64,000 bases of DNA from Prinia subflava (taxonomy: Eukaryota; Chordata; Aves; Passeriformes; Cisticolidae), in assembly GCF_021018805.1 (NCBI RefSeq), contig NC_086256.1, positions 9,056,032 to 9,120,031 of the forward strand. Reading direction: 5' to 3'. How positions within the stretch are numbered: the first letter of the stretch is position 1; every line of letters begins with the position of its first letter. The notes below the pieces were generated by a model that worked only from the letters and a program-made list of their open reading frames with translations, did not search any database and was not told the DNA's origin. This document shows positions 1-11,300 of this stretch, piece after piece. Made by a program: the position numbers and the translations under genes.

Positions 1-789
1 TATAAAGGACACAAGCGTTAAAAAGGAAACACTTGTAAAAATTCCATTTGGGCAATGTAAGTTAAGACTTCTTGCTTCAAATCTAGAAGTTTTCAATAGT
101 ATTCTTAATTCTAGAAGATAGCAAAGCTAGCAAAGGTTTCTGAAGATTTTTAACACTGTGACAGCTTTCTGACAGACTATTAAAAGTACTTTTTAAATCT
201 GAAGAATGATCCAACTAGAAAGACAGAGTTACAAACATTCTACTACACTAATGCTTGGGACAAAATCTAACCACAACATATCCCAGCTAAAAACACTGAA
301 ACATTGCCTTTTTTTTGGCTATACTTCAGGTTTAATACTCCACAAAAGTAAAATGCGAAAACTTCCAAAATGAAATTTCATGTACAGCCAAATAAGCATA
401 ACAGATAAAGTTCTAACAAATCAAAGCAATGTCTATCGGCCACAGAAAATTCTGGCCAGTTTTTCCTCTTCACAGCTTCAGTTTGAAATGATTAAGTGCA
501 ATTTATTTTTCACACCAGTCCTTACTGGATCCGCAGAGATGGGGCTCCAAGCCTCTGTTTCCTCCGCTTCATCATTGTGCTGGTGCACTGATCTGCCTCT
601 TCCCAGCATAAGAGGCTTAGGGCTGGGAGGGAGAGGCCGCTGTTATCACTCCAGCGCAGAGCAGTCAGTGCGATCCCAGGCTCTTCATACACCCCAGTGT
701 CGGGAGACCTCGGAGAGGTCCAGATTAACCACACAGCTCGTGTCAAAAACCTAATTATTTATGTTTTAAAAATCCAGATTAAAAAAATC

Positions 790-1160
790 TTCTGCGAGCC
801 TGTTCCCAGCATCCGGTGAAAGGAAAGGGAGCCCAGCAGAGGGAAGGGAAGGTGCCGACAAGCCCAGGACACGAAGGGGCCACCTGACCTGTCACAGCGC
901 CAGCGACACGGCCCCGCCACGCTCCGGCCGAGCCGCCTGGGCTGCCAGAGCAGGAGCAGCCTTCCTCACCAAACCAAGGCGATGGCGATGGCACACTTGA
1001 GAGGGTTCTGGCAGGGATCTCTCTCAGGAGCAGCCTGGAAACTCGCACGGCGACAGAGCAGAGGCAGCGCTGGCACCCAAAGCCTGGCAGAGCCCTCAGC
1101 GCTGTGAGGGGAGCAGCTGCTGCCGGCCCGCGGGGACACGTGAACCGGCCCTCGGTCAGA
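790..1160. other. CpG-richer intronic patch
   Basis: CpG clusters such as CAGCGACACGGCCCCGCC and GGCCCGCGGGG stand out from the AT-rich flanks. A partial CTCF-like match, CCAGCAGAGGGAAG (833-846), lacks the conserved C of GGC. The function is not apparent. Confidence 0.35.
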
Positions 1161-2181
1161 AATCAATCCCCTCAGCTGCACGCACAGCTTGCAGCTTCAA
1201 ACATCTTCCCCTCACACCCAGGCTGTGCTCCAGACACAAACTTTACGGATTCCAGCACCGAGAACAGAGCAGCAGCCTGGGGAGCGGGATGCTGCAGGGG
1301 AGGAAGGGGAACCTTCACTAGGAGGAAATGTTCCCTTCGTACTTCTGCTGGCAAACAGCAACTTCAATCACCTCAAAGTCAATTTCGTGCTATTAACAAA
1401 ACTGCCCCGAATGATGTCCAACATTTTTTAAATGTGTGTTTGTAAGAATCTTACTTCCCCCAAGAAAGTTTCCATATATGTATGTTCTATGGGCTTTAAG
1501 GTGCTAAAGGCTGTATTTAGGCTGCTATTCACAAGTATGCATCAACCAAATCAAATCCCAGGCGAGAGCCCCGATCTTCAGACCCTCGCACGATTCTGAT
1601 CGCAGCCCACACCACAAAATCCCAATCTCTCAGCACTTGGGAAAACAGAGTGCCAGGCTGAGGAGGAAGGGCCAGGGTGGCTGCTCCTTACACAACCAAA
1701 GCCCCTGTCCCCCACACTGCGCCTCTGGAGCAAGACAGCACAGCAAGCAACAAAAAGTACAAATTTGGTATGCTATGTATAATTCTATTGTACTTATTAA
1801 ATGAGAGCCTGGATTAAGTAGTCGAAACTTGACAATAAAAACTGCGCAAAATACTTTTTCCACTTTTAAATCCTTGATGAAAACCTCCATAAATTCCTTG
1901 TCTCTGAGAATACAGTCTATACATAACACCAAAATACTCCTGATTCACCAAATCACTTCTTTTAAAGAAACAATGCTTTCAAATTATTTTTAAAGTCTAA
2001 TACAGAATAGCAGCACCGCTGTGGAGCCCCACAAGAATAATTCAGAACATTCCACCTCCAGAACCAGCACCATGGATCAGCTTAAGAGCAGCAGATTATT
2101 TTTGACCAACTCTTGTGAGCTGCTTCTGCGAGCTCAGAGAAGGATGGGGTGGTCACAAGAGTGCACCTCTTTCTCTCCCCA

Positions 2182-2194
2182 GATATATATATAT
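2182..2194. repeat. Short AT microsatellite
   Basis: Six AT units followed by AAAAG. Confidence 0.75.
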
Positions 2195-5100
2195 AAAAGC
2201 ACCACAAGCAGAATGCGTTGACTGGAAGCATTATTTCTTTATTTCCAGATCCAAATCAGAACAGATGCAAAAGCAGCAAAATTCCCTACTCCTTTTCAGA
2301 ACCATTTTTCATCCACTTCCTGCACTTTGGCTTTCCCACTCTTGGGACAAGGGCACTTGCTCCTGGCAGGGAAATGGCATCGATCCATCACCAGCAGAAA
2401 CACTCACCCACCAAGACGAGCAGAAACTGAATTATATACTCCATTTCTCTGCAGATACAGGGGAAATTCCCACAGCACCTGAGCATGGCAGTACAAAGAT
2501 GTAAACCAGCCGGAAATTTTCTTTCCTGCCATCAAACTTCTTGTTTTTTCCAAGGTCTAAACATTAAAAAGTGTACAAGTAGTTCAGCATATCCCCCCCA
2601 AGAAATGCCTTGGTGTGTTTGTGTGTTATTTTACTGCCAAGAAGCTGAGGGTAAGTTTAACAAATGATGATGAAGACTTGTTTAATGAAACCCCCTCAGA
2701 AATGTCTAGGGCAGCAGAAACTAAGAATCTTCAGAGGTTTAAAGTAGAATGATAGTGCAGAGAAGAAGGGAGAGAATGAGAGAGTACAAGTCCCACAAGG
2801 GACATAAGCTGCTTTAAAAAGTGATTAGAAGGAATAAAGACCACCATAAAAGGCTTGCACACATCTTCAGCAAAGACTTTTATGCTGCTTAACATATTTC
2901 AGAGATAGACATAAAAACTCCAGGTAAATTCTACTCTTTACCAGCACCAGTCACCATCAAAACAACAATCTGTAATATTTGGTTCATATAAATGTGTATT
3001 TTTACTGGATATATTCTGGATTAAAACTATTTTTTCCTATCTCTTATGCCTCCATTTTCTTTTTCCATTTGTATACAGCCTTTTAAAGTATATTTGATAC
3101 AGATGGTTGATAGCAGGAAATAATTAACAAAAAAAAAACCCTTACAGCTGAAGTTAGAAACTGGCTTAGCAAATTTAGTTTGCTGAGGAAATTACTCTTT
3201 TCAAATTTGGATATAGTATGGGAAAGCTGTATTTTCTTTTAGAAAATTTTACATTTAGATAGCACAAAAATTACAGCAACCCACACCATGAACCCTGCCT
3301 TAGAAACCATGAGGATAAAATACAAACCCACATTTTTCATTAAAAAGCCTAACAGGTCAATAAGGTTCATGCTATAAAGAACTGAATTTATTATTAATTT
3401 ATTATTACTGGGGTACTGAACAAGAAACCAGATGGCTCAAGGGCAACCCCAACTGGATTTAGTGACTACTGCTCAGCCAAGCAGGCAAGCAGAAGCAATA
3501 GTGAGCTCCAGGCTGGTGCTGGGCATGCTGCAGCCAAAATAAAATGCAGTTTGCAGCCTGATCTTCTGGGTGCTGAACTGCTCCTAAACACGTGAACACA
3601 CGGAGGTGCTTCACCATGGGCTGCTCCTGCTGCAACATCCCCACCTTCGTCCTTACAAGCCTGGAACTTCTCTGCTGCAATTCATGTGCAGGTGCACATC
3701 AAAACCATGGGAAAGGTGCAGCCAAAAATACAAAAACCAATCTCTGTACAGAGAACAGAACAGGATAAAGGCTGAAAATAATTAAACCACTTCGACTAAT
3801 AGGCTGGAGATCAAAGTTTGAGTCTATCACTCCACATTCGTTATTTGAAACTAAAGAAAATATTCATGAATGGTAATTATTTCTTTTGTGAACAAAGCAT
3901 GGGGAAAAACATAACCAATACATTTATATGCATAATTCATTAAAGGAAAACTTTGAACTCTGATTATTGAACCATACTAGAGACAAAATGTAACTACTTA
4001 TTCCTGTTCTCTAACTATTCAGTCTCTTAGCAGCCCACAACTGAGCTGAATATCATCCCCTTTAGTGCATTAAACATAACCCCCTATAGAAGCACAAACA
4101 CTTTAAACACATTAACAACAAAATGATCTCTAAATTATCAGGCATTTCTCTTAATGTCACCCTGCATACAATTCCCCCATCTGTTTTACATGTCTGCTCA
4201 CTCTGCTGATCATTTCAAAATTAGGATTACAAAATACCCAAGTGTAAAGCCATCCTTTACAGTGTGCCTGTGTTTCCTTCTGCTAATATGGAAACAGTCA
4301 TCAACACTCATCAACAGACTTCACAGGCTTCATCCCAACATTAATTTTCTTCAACTCCCACCCAAGACCTTCTTTAGGTGACAAAATTTCTCATGTTCTC
4401 CTGACAAAAACAGTGAGACACATAATTCCACTCCTTTTCCTTAGCACAAATAAGCACAGCAACTGTTGTTGTCCCTGCTTATAATTAGTTCCTGCAATAA
4501 AATAGAGATTACTCATACCAACCCAGGAAATATGAGGTATTGAGAGTCAAACAAAGAAAAAGTTAGATGCATTGTCAGGAATAGCTCATCCTTTTCCATT
4601 CAGCAATGACAAATACCCGAGCTGATCCACAGGCTAAAACCTTTCTAACTCAACAATCCAGCATAGCAATCACCAAACCAGCAGCAATTGTCAAGCCCTC
4701 ATTCTGTTTTTGGCAGGCTGGAAATAATTACTGCCTCCCGAAATATGATTTTTTTTACAGAAGTAAGTGCACCCCAACCTCCACACTAGCACACAAAAAA
4801 ATGCTGAGTGGCTGATTTTTGTACATAATTCAATTGCTACTGAACTGCTACAAAGGCTGGAGTTTGTGCAGAAAATGGATTCACCTCTTGAGGATTTCTG
4901 GCTCCAAGCCAGGTACTTCATCCTCCTGTCCATTCCTGCCTCTGCCTCTGTCGGTGAACAAAAGTCAGTGACTGACAGTCAATGAATCAGGACATGGCTA
5001 CATCCATAACTATCCCTGCTCATCAGCCACAGCACAACAGCAGCTTTTCAGAATAAATTTTATTTTCAGAATTTATTTTTGTTTATGAGGTTCACTATTA

Positions 5101-6778
5101 AGTTGATTCCAGCAGAGGAAAATCCTCCAGGAAGAACTAAAAACTGCCTACAGTAATGCCACCCTTTTTGACAGAATGGTTGAACAAATTTATACATAGT
5201 ATATGTATATTTTTACCTCATGTTACAGGCATATATTATAATTATTCCCTTGATATAAATTTCTCTAATTTCTAATTCAAAAACGAAGAGGATTTTTTTT
5301 AATCAAGTAAGCATTCTGATATTGGGATATGCAAAATCATGCAAATCAACTCCACAAGAGCCTTTTCAGTGAGCCTGTACATTTCACAGTACAGCATCAA
5401 CACAGCTCTACATCAGCCACAATGCACTCCTGACTCCATGAACAGTTAAAACTTCTCAAACAACAAGACATGATTTGGTTCTGGACTACACTTGGTACTT
5501 GACTCTAGAATCTGGAATTCCAGAAACTACATCCAAATAATCAGCTAGGTAACACAGGCAACTAAGACATTTCAATTCTTCATAGATTTTTATTCTCACT
5601 AATAGCTGCAACCTTGTGCTTAAAATTTATGGCCTGGATCTTCTTGACACAGGTTGCTAAATTTCTTCATACAGTGACAGCTTAAAAGGCACTCACTTGT
5701 GGAAGAAAACTGAAGTGATGAAAATTGCAGGAGTTAAGTAATACAGAAATAAAATATTCAGTCATTTGGTTTAGTTACCAGTGATTAAAACATGACACAT
5801 CTGCAGCACTTCATTTGTATCTCAGATACCTCAAATGAAAATATGTAAGTAGTCTTGTGTCATACCCACCTCCATGCTGGAATGAGCTGGAATATCTCTG
5901 GCATCCTCAATTTCAATTCCAAAAGTTTTGTGCAAAAAATACCTAAGCTACATTTAACAAAAAACTTACTGGTAACTCACTGCTCCACTATTTGATCAAA
6001 GAACCTTCATAATCTTCAAATGATGAACACTACCTGTCTTAGGAATCTCTCAAATCTTGTTAAGCCAGCCTTTGAGGCATACTGGTTAAAAAACCCCAAA
6101 ACCAGTCAGTGCTTCATGTTCTTTAAATAACTCCCTGACTGGTTTATCATTGTCATATGAACTAAACAAAAAGCTCTGGTCATGCCCCACTTTTTAAAAA
6201 AGACCTTTTGATCCTCTGTATTGTTCAGCCCTGAATCACTAGCTCTACACAGCATTTTCCAAACACACTTTGTTTTTTATACAAAGGGGATAGCTTACAT
6301 TGAAAGCCAGAAAATAATTTCTCATTAGAACCAGAAACCTGAGGAAGAAAGGTTATAAGCTTTTGTGAGCTTCATGTCTGTAGTCCACAAGCTTTGGGAA
6401 ACAATTTTAAAACATAATGCAATAGCAGGCAGTACAAAAGCTTTCTCTTTTATATAATGCAATCAATAATGCAATTTCTTCCACCATAAATCTGTAAGCA
6501 TAGCAGAAGCTAAGCTCTTGTAATACCATTGAAACACAAGTTAGTTCACTAAAATTCTTTAAGCATCATAATGCATTAAAAAAAAAAAGCTGTTTGTTTA
6601 AATAACAGTTTTAAAAGCCCACTTTTCCTGACATGCACTACTTTATTGAGATATGTCTATCAGGCTGTCTGCTCCACAAACACCTGACCTGTCTGGCCCA
6701 GGAGCTGTGTGCTCAGACTTCTGTCAGCAGACTGTTTGAAGAGCCGTGATCAGAGCTGTCCATATTGCATAAATAATC

Positions 6779-6799
6779 AGTGACTCCTCTGGAGTCACT
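6779..6799. repeat. Perfect 9-bp hairpin, 3-nt loop
   Basis: AGTGACTCC (6779-6787), loop TCT, then GGAGTCACT (6791-6799). The two arms carry TGACTC/GAGTCA half-sites resembling AP-1. It lies about 300 nt into the intron after the KELSL exon. Confidence 0.85.
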
Positions 6800-7096
6800 T
6801 CAGCGATGTTGGAGAGGCAACACTCAACACTGCAGCTACTTCCATATCAGGATCAGCTCAGGCTGGTAATTAGAAGTAAGCTTACACTACCACTGCTTTT
6901 CCTGTACACTTAAGGAAATGAGCAGAGGCTTCAGTCTCAGAGAAATCCAAGCTAGGTGTTTCCAAGCCCATGACAGATTCTTGAAAACACTTAGCAGAGA
7001 AAACAGAGCATCTGCCCATCTCAATTACTTCCACAACTGAACAGCTATATATGTTCAAAACAAACCAAGGGATGAATAAAGAATAATTATACTTAC

Positions 7097-7128
7097 AAGC
7101 TTCCTCTTCTGGGGAGACTGAGCTCTTT
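7097..7128 (-). CDS. MAST4: MAST4 common coding exon KELSLPRRGS
   Basis: This is a 32-nt exon on the minus strand with a strong acceptor (CATTCTTATTTTTTTTCCAG|A) and a consensus donor (CTT|GTAAGTATAA). It starts in phase 0 and reads KELSLPRRGS, leaving two bases (TT) for the next codon. KELSLPRRGS is a signature of MAST family N-termini and directly follows both the ...SLTAGL exon (63 kb) and the ...RRRGLQ exon (38.6 kb) in known isoforms. The leftover TT fits the F or L that follows RRGS in MAST2/MAST4 and argues against MAST3, which has RRGR. The next exon must supply one base to finish that codon. I find no convincing candidate between 7096 and 1, so it probably lies outside the window. 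Confidence 0.9.
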
Positions 7129-7455
7129 CTGGAAAAAAAATAAGAATGAAAGCCTTGAGTTAATTTTACTTTTTATTAGTAGTAATATTACATATTACTA
7201 ATTTATGTATCAATAAATGACTGAGGTGGAATAAATAAAGACCTGGCCATTTCCCAGCGCATGCTCAGTGTAGAACTGCACAGCTCTGCTGCTGCACATT
7301 CTCAATGCACAGTCTGGGGTAAGAAAGTTGCTCATTTTGCCTAAACAATCATTGCCTTTGGAGTCAAAAAATCATAAGTGCTCAACAGAGCAAACATAAC
7401 TTTGAAATTCAAGCCTGAGCACATACAAGGCAGTAATTAATTCTGTCCTACATAC

Positions 7456-7533
7456 CTCATCAGCATCAGACCGAACCACTTCCAGAAGTGTGGAACGTGG
7501 TGTGCCTGCAGCTGCTGTGGTAATGGTCTCACA
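7456..7533 (-). CDS. Candidate in-frame 78-nt cassette exon of MAST4
   Basis: The minus strand shows a pyrimidine-rich acceptor (TTCTTCCTTTTGATGAGAG|TGT) and a donor (GATGAG|GTATGT). Between them are 26 open codons that both start and end in phase 0, the phase needed to insert between either 5' MAST exon and the KELSL exon 0.33 kb downstream. The translation ends TPRSTLLEVVRSDADE. The segment keeps CpGs in otherwise CpG-poor intron. Against it: an earlier AG two bases upstream would shift the frame, the open frame is short, and I know of no such insert in mammalian MAST4, where ...SL is followed directly by KELSL. It could be a lineage-specific alternative exon or a pseudoexon. Confidence 0.3.
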
Positions 7534-7764
7534 CTCTCATCAAAAGGAAGAATTAATGTCACAGAGTGGATTTTGAGGGTGATTTGGGGTATTTTCTTAG
7601 ACGTACACCTTAGTCGTGTTATGTATTATCACAAAAAAATCGAGGCCAAACACAACTTCCACATCTCAGCAGCATTTTGTGTTTCAGCAGCACAAGCAAA
7701 GGCAGACGGGATTTTGCTGTTTTTATTGCAGTCCATAGCCAGGGGGCATCCCAAGGCGTGGACA

Positions 7765-8107
7765 TTGCTGGACACGGCGCATCCCCCAGCACTGCCCAGG
7801 CTGGACACGGCGCACCCCTGGGCACTGCCCATCTCCGGGCACTGCCCATTCCCGGCACTGCCCATTCCCCGGGCACTGCCCATTCCCCCGGCACTGCCGA
7901 TCCCCGACACTGCCCATTCCCCGGGCACTGCCCACCCGGCACTGCCCATCCCCGGGTACTGCCCATTGCCGGCACTGCCCACCCCCGGCACTGCCCAGGC
8001 TGGACACGGCACACGCCCCAGCACTGCCCACCCCCGGCACTGTCCATCCCCGGCACTGTCCACCCCCCGGCACTGTCCACGTCCGGGCACTGCCCGGCAC
8101 TGCCCGC
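7765..8107. repeat. GC-rich minisatellite, about 18 imperfect units
   Basis: Tandem copies of a 14-20 bp unit with core GGCACTGCCCAT(T/C)CCC are visible. I count about 18 occurrences of the GCACTG(C/T)CC core with drift in spacing. A higher-order duplication is also present: the string CTGCCCAGGCTGGACACGG occurs at 7792 and again at 7991. The array creates long open frames in several frames on both strands. These are repeat artefacts and not genes. The minus strand, which is the MAST4 transcript strand, is G-rich with many GGG runs, so G-quadruplex or R-loop formation is plausible. Confidence 0.92.
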
Positions 8108-8335
8108 CCCGCGCCGGCTCCGCAATCCCCGGCCCCGCAATCCCCGGCCCCGCCCGGCTGCGGGGCTGCGCTCCCGCCGGGCACCGCCAGGTGGCGGCAG
8201 CGGCCGCGGCCCCGGCCCCGGCGCAGCCCCGATTCTGAGGTTTTTATCCTTAAAACATCGGCACGGGCGGGACCTCGGGCTGAGCTCATCCCCGGCTGCT
8301 TCGCTTCGGCCGAACCCAGCAAGCACCAGCACAGC
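8090..8335. promoter_or_regulatory. Small intronic CpG island next to minisatellite
   Basis: Dense CpG and GC content far above the flanks marks this block. It includes a tandem CCGCAATCCCCGGCCCC duplication near 8120-8151 and GC boxes such as CCCCGCCC. It lies about 1 kb upstream, on the minus strand, of the KELSL exon, so it could be an intronic promoter or an insulator. No matching first exon with an in-frame ATG and donor was found. Part of its GC content may come from expansion of the neighbouring minisatellite. Confidence 0.5.
8184..8197 (+). promoter_or_regulatory. CTCF-like site in CpG island
   Basis: CCGCCAGGTGGCGG matches the CTCF core consensus CCASYAGRKGGCRS at 13 of 14 positions. 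It is embedded in the CpG island. This is a motif match only and occupancy is unknown. Confidence 0.4.
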
Positions 8336-11300
8336 CAACACCAACTGGATGTCAGGGTGCTGATCTACGGGATGTGTTTCTTATCCCCTCTACGAAATAA
8401 AAAAGCCACATTTTTTTCACTGAATATTGAAGAAAAAAAATCAATAGGAAATAAATCAAATCCATAGCACTGGTAATGTAATCTCTTTTCCACCTTTAGC
8501 TACAGTGTTTGTGCTGACTGACATATCTAACAATGTTATTGACAGGCAGTGACTGCTCTGATCAGTAATACATGCAATTTGGCTCAAAGTTTTTCAAAGA
8601 TACCAAGAACTTACAGCCCCTAATAACTAATAAATAAAGAACTAACTCTTACATGCCGTTATTCCTTTCAAGTATGAGTTCGCCATAATTTGAAATTTCA
8701 TTACAGTTTAACAGTACTGAGCAAATTCCATGTGTGAATTATCACAAGGCTGACAGCTTACAGCATCGAGAAATAAATTCCTGTCGTCAGACAAACTTGT
8801 CAAGATCTAATCAAAACACTTCAAGTGCGTAAGATAATAAATCATTAGCATCTATAACAGGTTGTGTGGTTTATAGTCTAAAAAAGGTACTTCTTCCACT
8901 CTCATTTGTTAGAAAGAATTAGTTTCCAACTGTGAAGCCTACGTAGCAAGGACAGCTTTTTGCTATTGCAAGTTAATTAAAAAACAGGTAACATATAGGT
9001 ATTAAATGTTATTCTGCTTATGTGGATAGTGTGTTACTTAGACATGCATATAAATCTCTTTCATCATATGAGCAGCTGTATTTAAATTATGCTTTTTAAA
9101 GAAGATGGCACCTCTTGGCAGAAGGCACTTTTTCTATTCAGATGACGTATTTCTGTTTATTCCAACACAGTAAGCCCCAGAAATTTTTAGAATGTGTATA
9201 AAGCTGTGGGATTTCATAGTACTGGATGAAAAAGCAAACCAGTGACCTTTAAAGCTCTCTAACTGTCTTCTAGTTTTTTAACTTCTAGGGTTCATTTTTA
9301 CAAGCTTTGCTCTACTCATTAGAGCTGAAAAGTCATTTAAAGAGAGAACACTCCCTTGCAGCAGCACAGCTCTGGTAATCGTGACTTGTAATTACCAGAC
9401 ATACATCACAAGAAACACGGTCCAGGAACAGGAATGGACAAATCCTCTCCTTTACAGAATGCTTGCTTTACTCAAAAAATATGACCTTTAATACTTCCTA
9501 TAATGTAGGTAATTCAGGATTAAATGCATGCAAGGTTAGGAGCAGGACTGCCTGGGGCTTTGTTCCTGAAAGCATCCCTTGGAAACCAAGTTCCCAAATA
9601 AGGAAGGAACAAAGTCCTAGCAGATGACATCTCAATGCAATTGAAATATTATCCTATCCATGTAGGAATTGTCTTCACTCTGTACCTCCACCTTGACAAA
9701 CACAGTGCAGCTGTGGAATCAATAGGCAGTAGTTCACATTTAATACTACTGTGGTCTTGACAACAAAGAGCACAATCAAAACAATCAATTTTTATACCTG
9801 TTGTTCCACTGTGCCTCATTTCATGTTAGTCTTAAAATCCCCTTCACAAACCCTAACAGCCACACAGCCCATCACATCCTGGCCTCTGCAGCACGTTCCC
9901 TGTCCTCCAGAGAAATGACAATGCACCCTCCCAGCTCTTTGCCCTTTTCTACCTCTCCAAAGCTGCTAACAGCCCCTAAAATCCCCCAAAACAGACCATG
10001 AATGGTGGGGCCAAGGCAAAAGCACCACAGCTGGACATTACACAACCACGAGCAGTGTAATGATGAGATTTGCATTTCCCAGATCACCAGGGAGTTGGTG
10101 TGTGAAGAAGTTACATCCCAGAGAAAAAACATCTTGGGAGGTGGAAAGAAGGAGGGAGCAGACTGCAGACAACTGCTGAGCTATTTTGTATTTGAGGATG
10201 CCTACCACCAGGAGAACACTGCAGATCTCCAGGGGATCAAGTGCACAATGAAAATGCCTCCCAGAGATGGGGAAACACTCATAGGGTCGAGACTCAGCTG
10301 GGTCTTAAGGCAGCTCAACACTTCAATGGAATGCAATGGAATGGTGTGCAATGGAACCAACGGAGAGTTTGTATCTTACAATGACAGGGTGATTTCAAAC
10401 GTACGAAGTAGCACTACAAAAACAGTGAGTCAATAAATATGAAAAATGTAAGAGAAAAGCCCAACAGCATTTCACAAGCACGCTATAAAGGCTGAAGTCT
10501 ACTCCAAATCATATACAGTATCATTTATAGTAGAGATTAAATGTTTTAGTTAGTAAATCATGAGGTAGGTGGTATGACTTAACTAGTTTCCACTCATACC
10601 ACAAAGCAGTTTGGCATTACACGTCCATGTATCCTGAAAAAATAAATCACATTTTAAGAGGTGAGATAACTAACAAAAGAGTGCTGAGCTGTGACTATTT
10701 GGTCTGAAACACTATTTACAGGGTGCAGCTGTAATCTTTTCAATATGCTAGTTTATCCAGAAGGACATTTTTCATTAAAGACCACCCTTCTGATGAGAAC
10801 AACACATGAACCTGCAGGATTCCAAACTGCCCCTTCCAACAGCACATCTGCCTCCCTGAGCACTTGTGCTGCCAGTAGCTATATTTATATTACCATTATT
10901 ACTCCAGCCAGCCTCCATGCCACCTGCTCTCTAGGTCAACAATATAACCCTCAAAACAGAGGCTTACATTTGTATTTGATTTATGTGAAGTGCTAAATGG
11001 CATAAGAATGTTTTAAAATATTGGCGCACATTATTCACAAAGAACTTTCAGAAGTGGAAATAAAGAACTACTTTCACAGATCCTAAAAAATAAGGAGTGT
11101 ATTAAATCTTGCAGTACCCAAATGACAAGAACAGACTGTTCTGAAAGTTAATTTTTTGTAACAGTTCCACATTTCAAGGCATAATTATTAAACATGCAAC
11201 TTGATCTCTACATGACAAAAGAAGCAGCAGATTTTCAGACAAGCAGTTAAAAAGGAACCTTCGGAAAGAAATTCAGCATCATGGAATTTATAAAAAGCTG

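Larger units (their letters stand above)
1..7096 (-). other. MAST4 intron downstream of the KELSL exon
   Basis: No recognised coding exon lies here. The segment holds a weak GC/CpG-richer patch (about 790-1160), a short AT microsatellite (2182-2194), homopolymer tracts and a perfect 9-bp-stem hairpin (6779-6799). The next MAST4 exon, which must complete the TT| codon, was looked for and not found. Confidence 0.7.

Noticed and set aside
5870..5949. Minus-strand exon-like stretch reading TFGIEIEDARDIPAHSSME before GTGGGT
   Set aside because: The open frame is under 40 codons, the acceptor is poor, and it ends in phase 0, which conflicts with the phase needed by the known next MAST exon.
7573..8363. 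Several 150-240 codon open frames on both strands
   Set aside because: All arise from the GC-rich minisatellite and CpG island. The translations are low-complexity repeats of the unit in different frames, with no splice or domain support.
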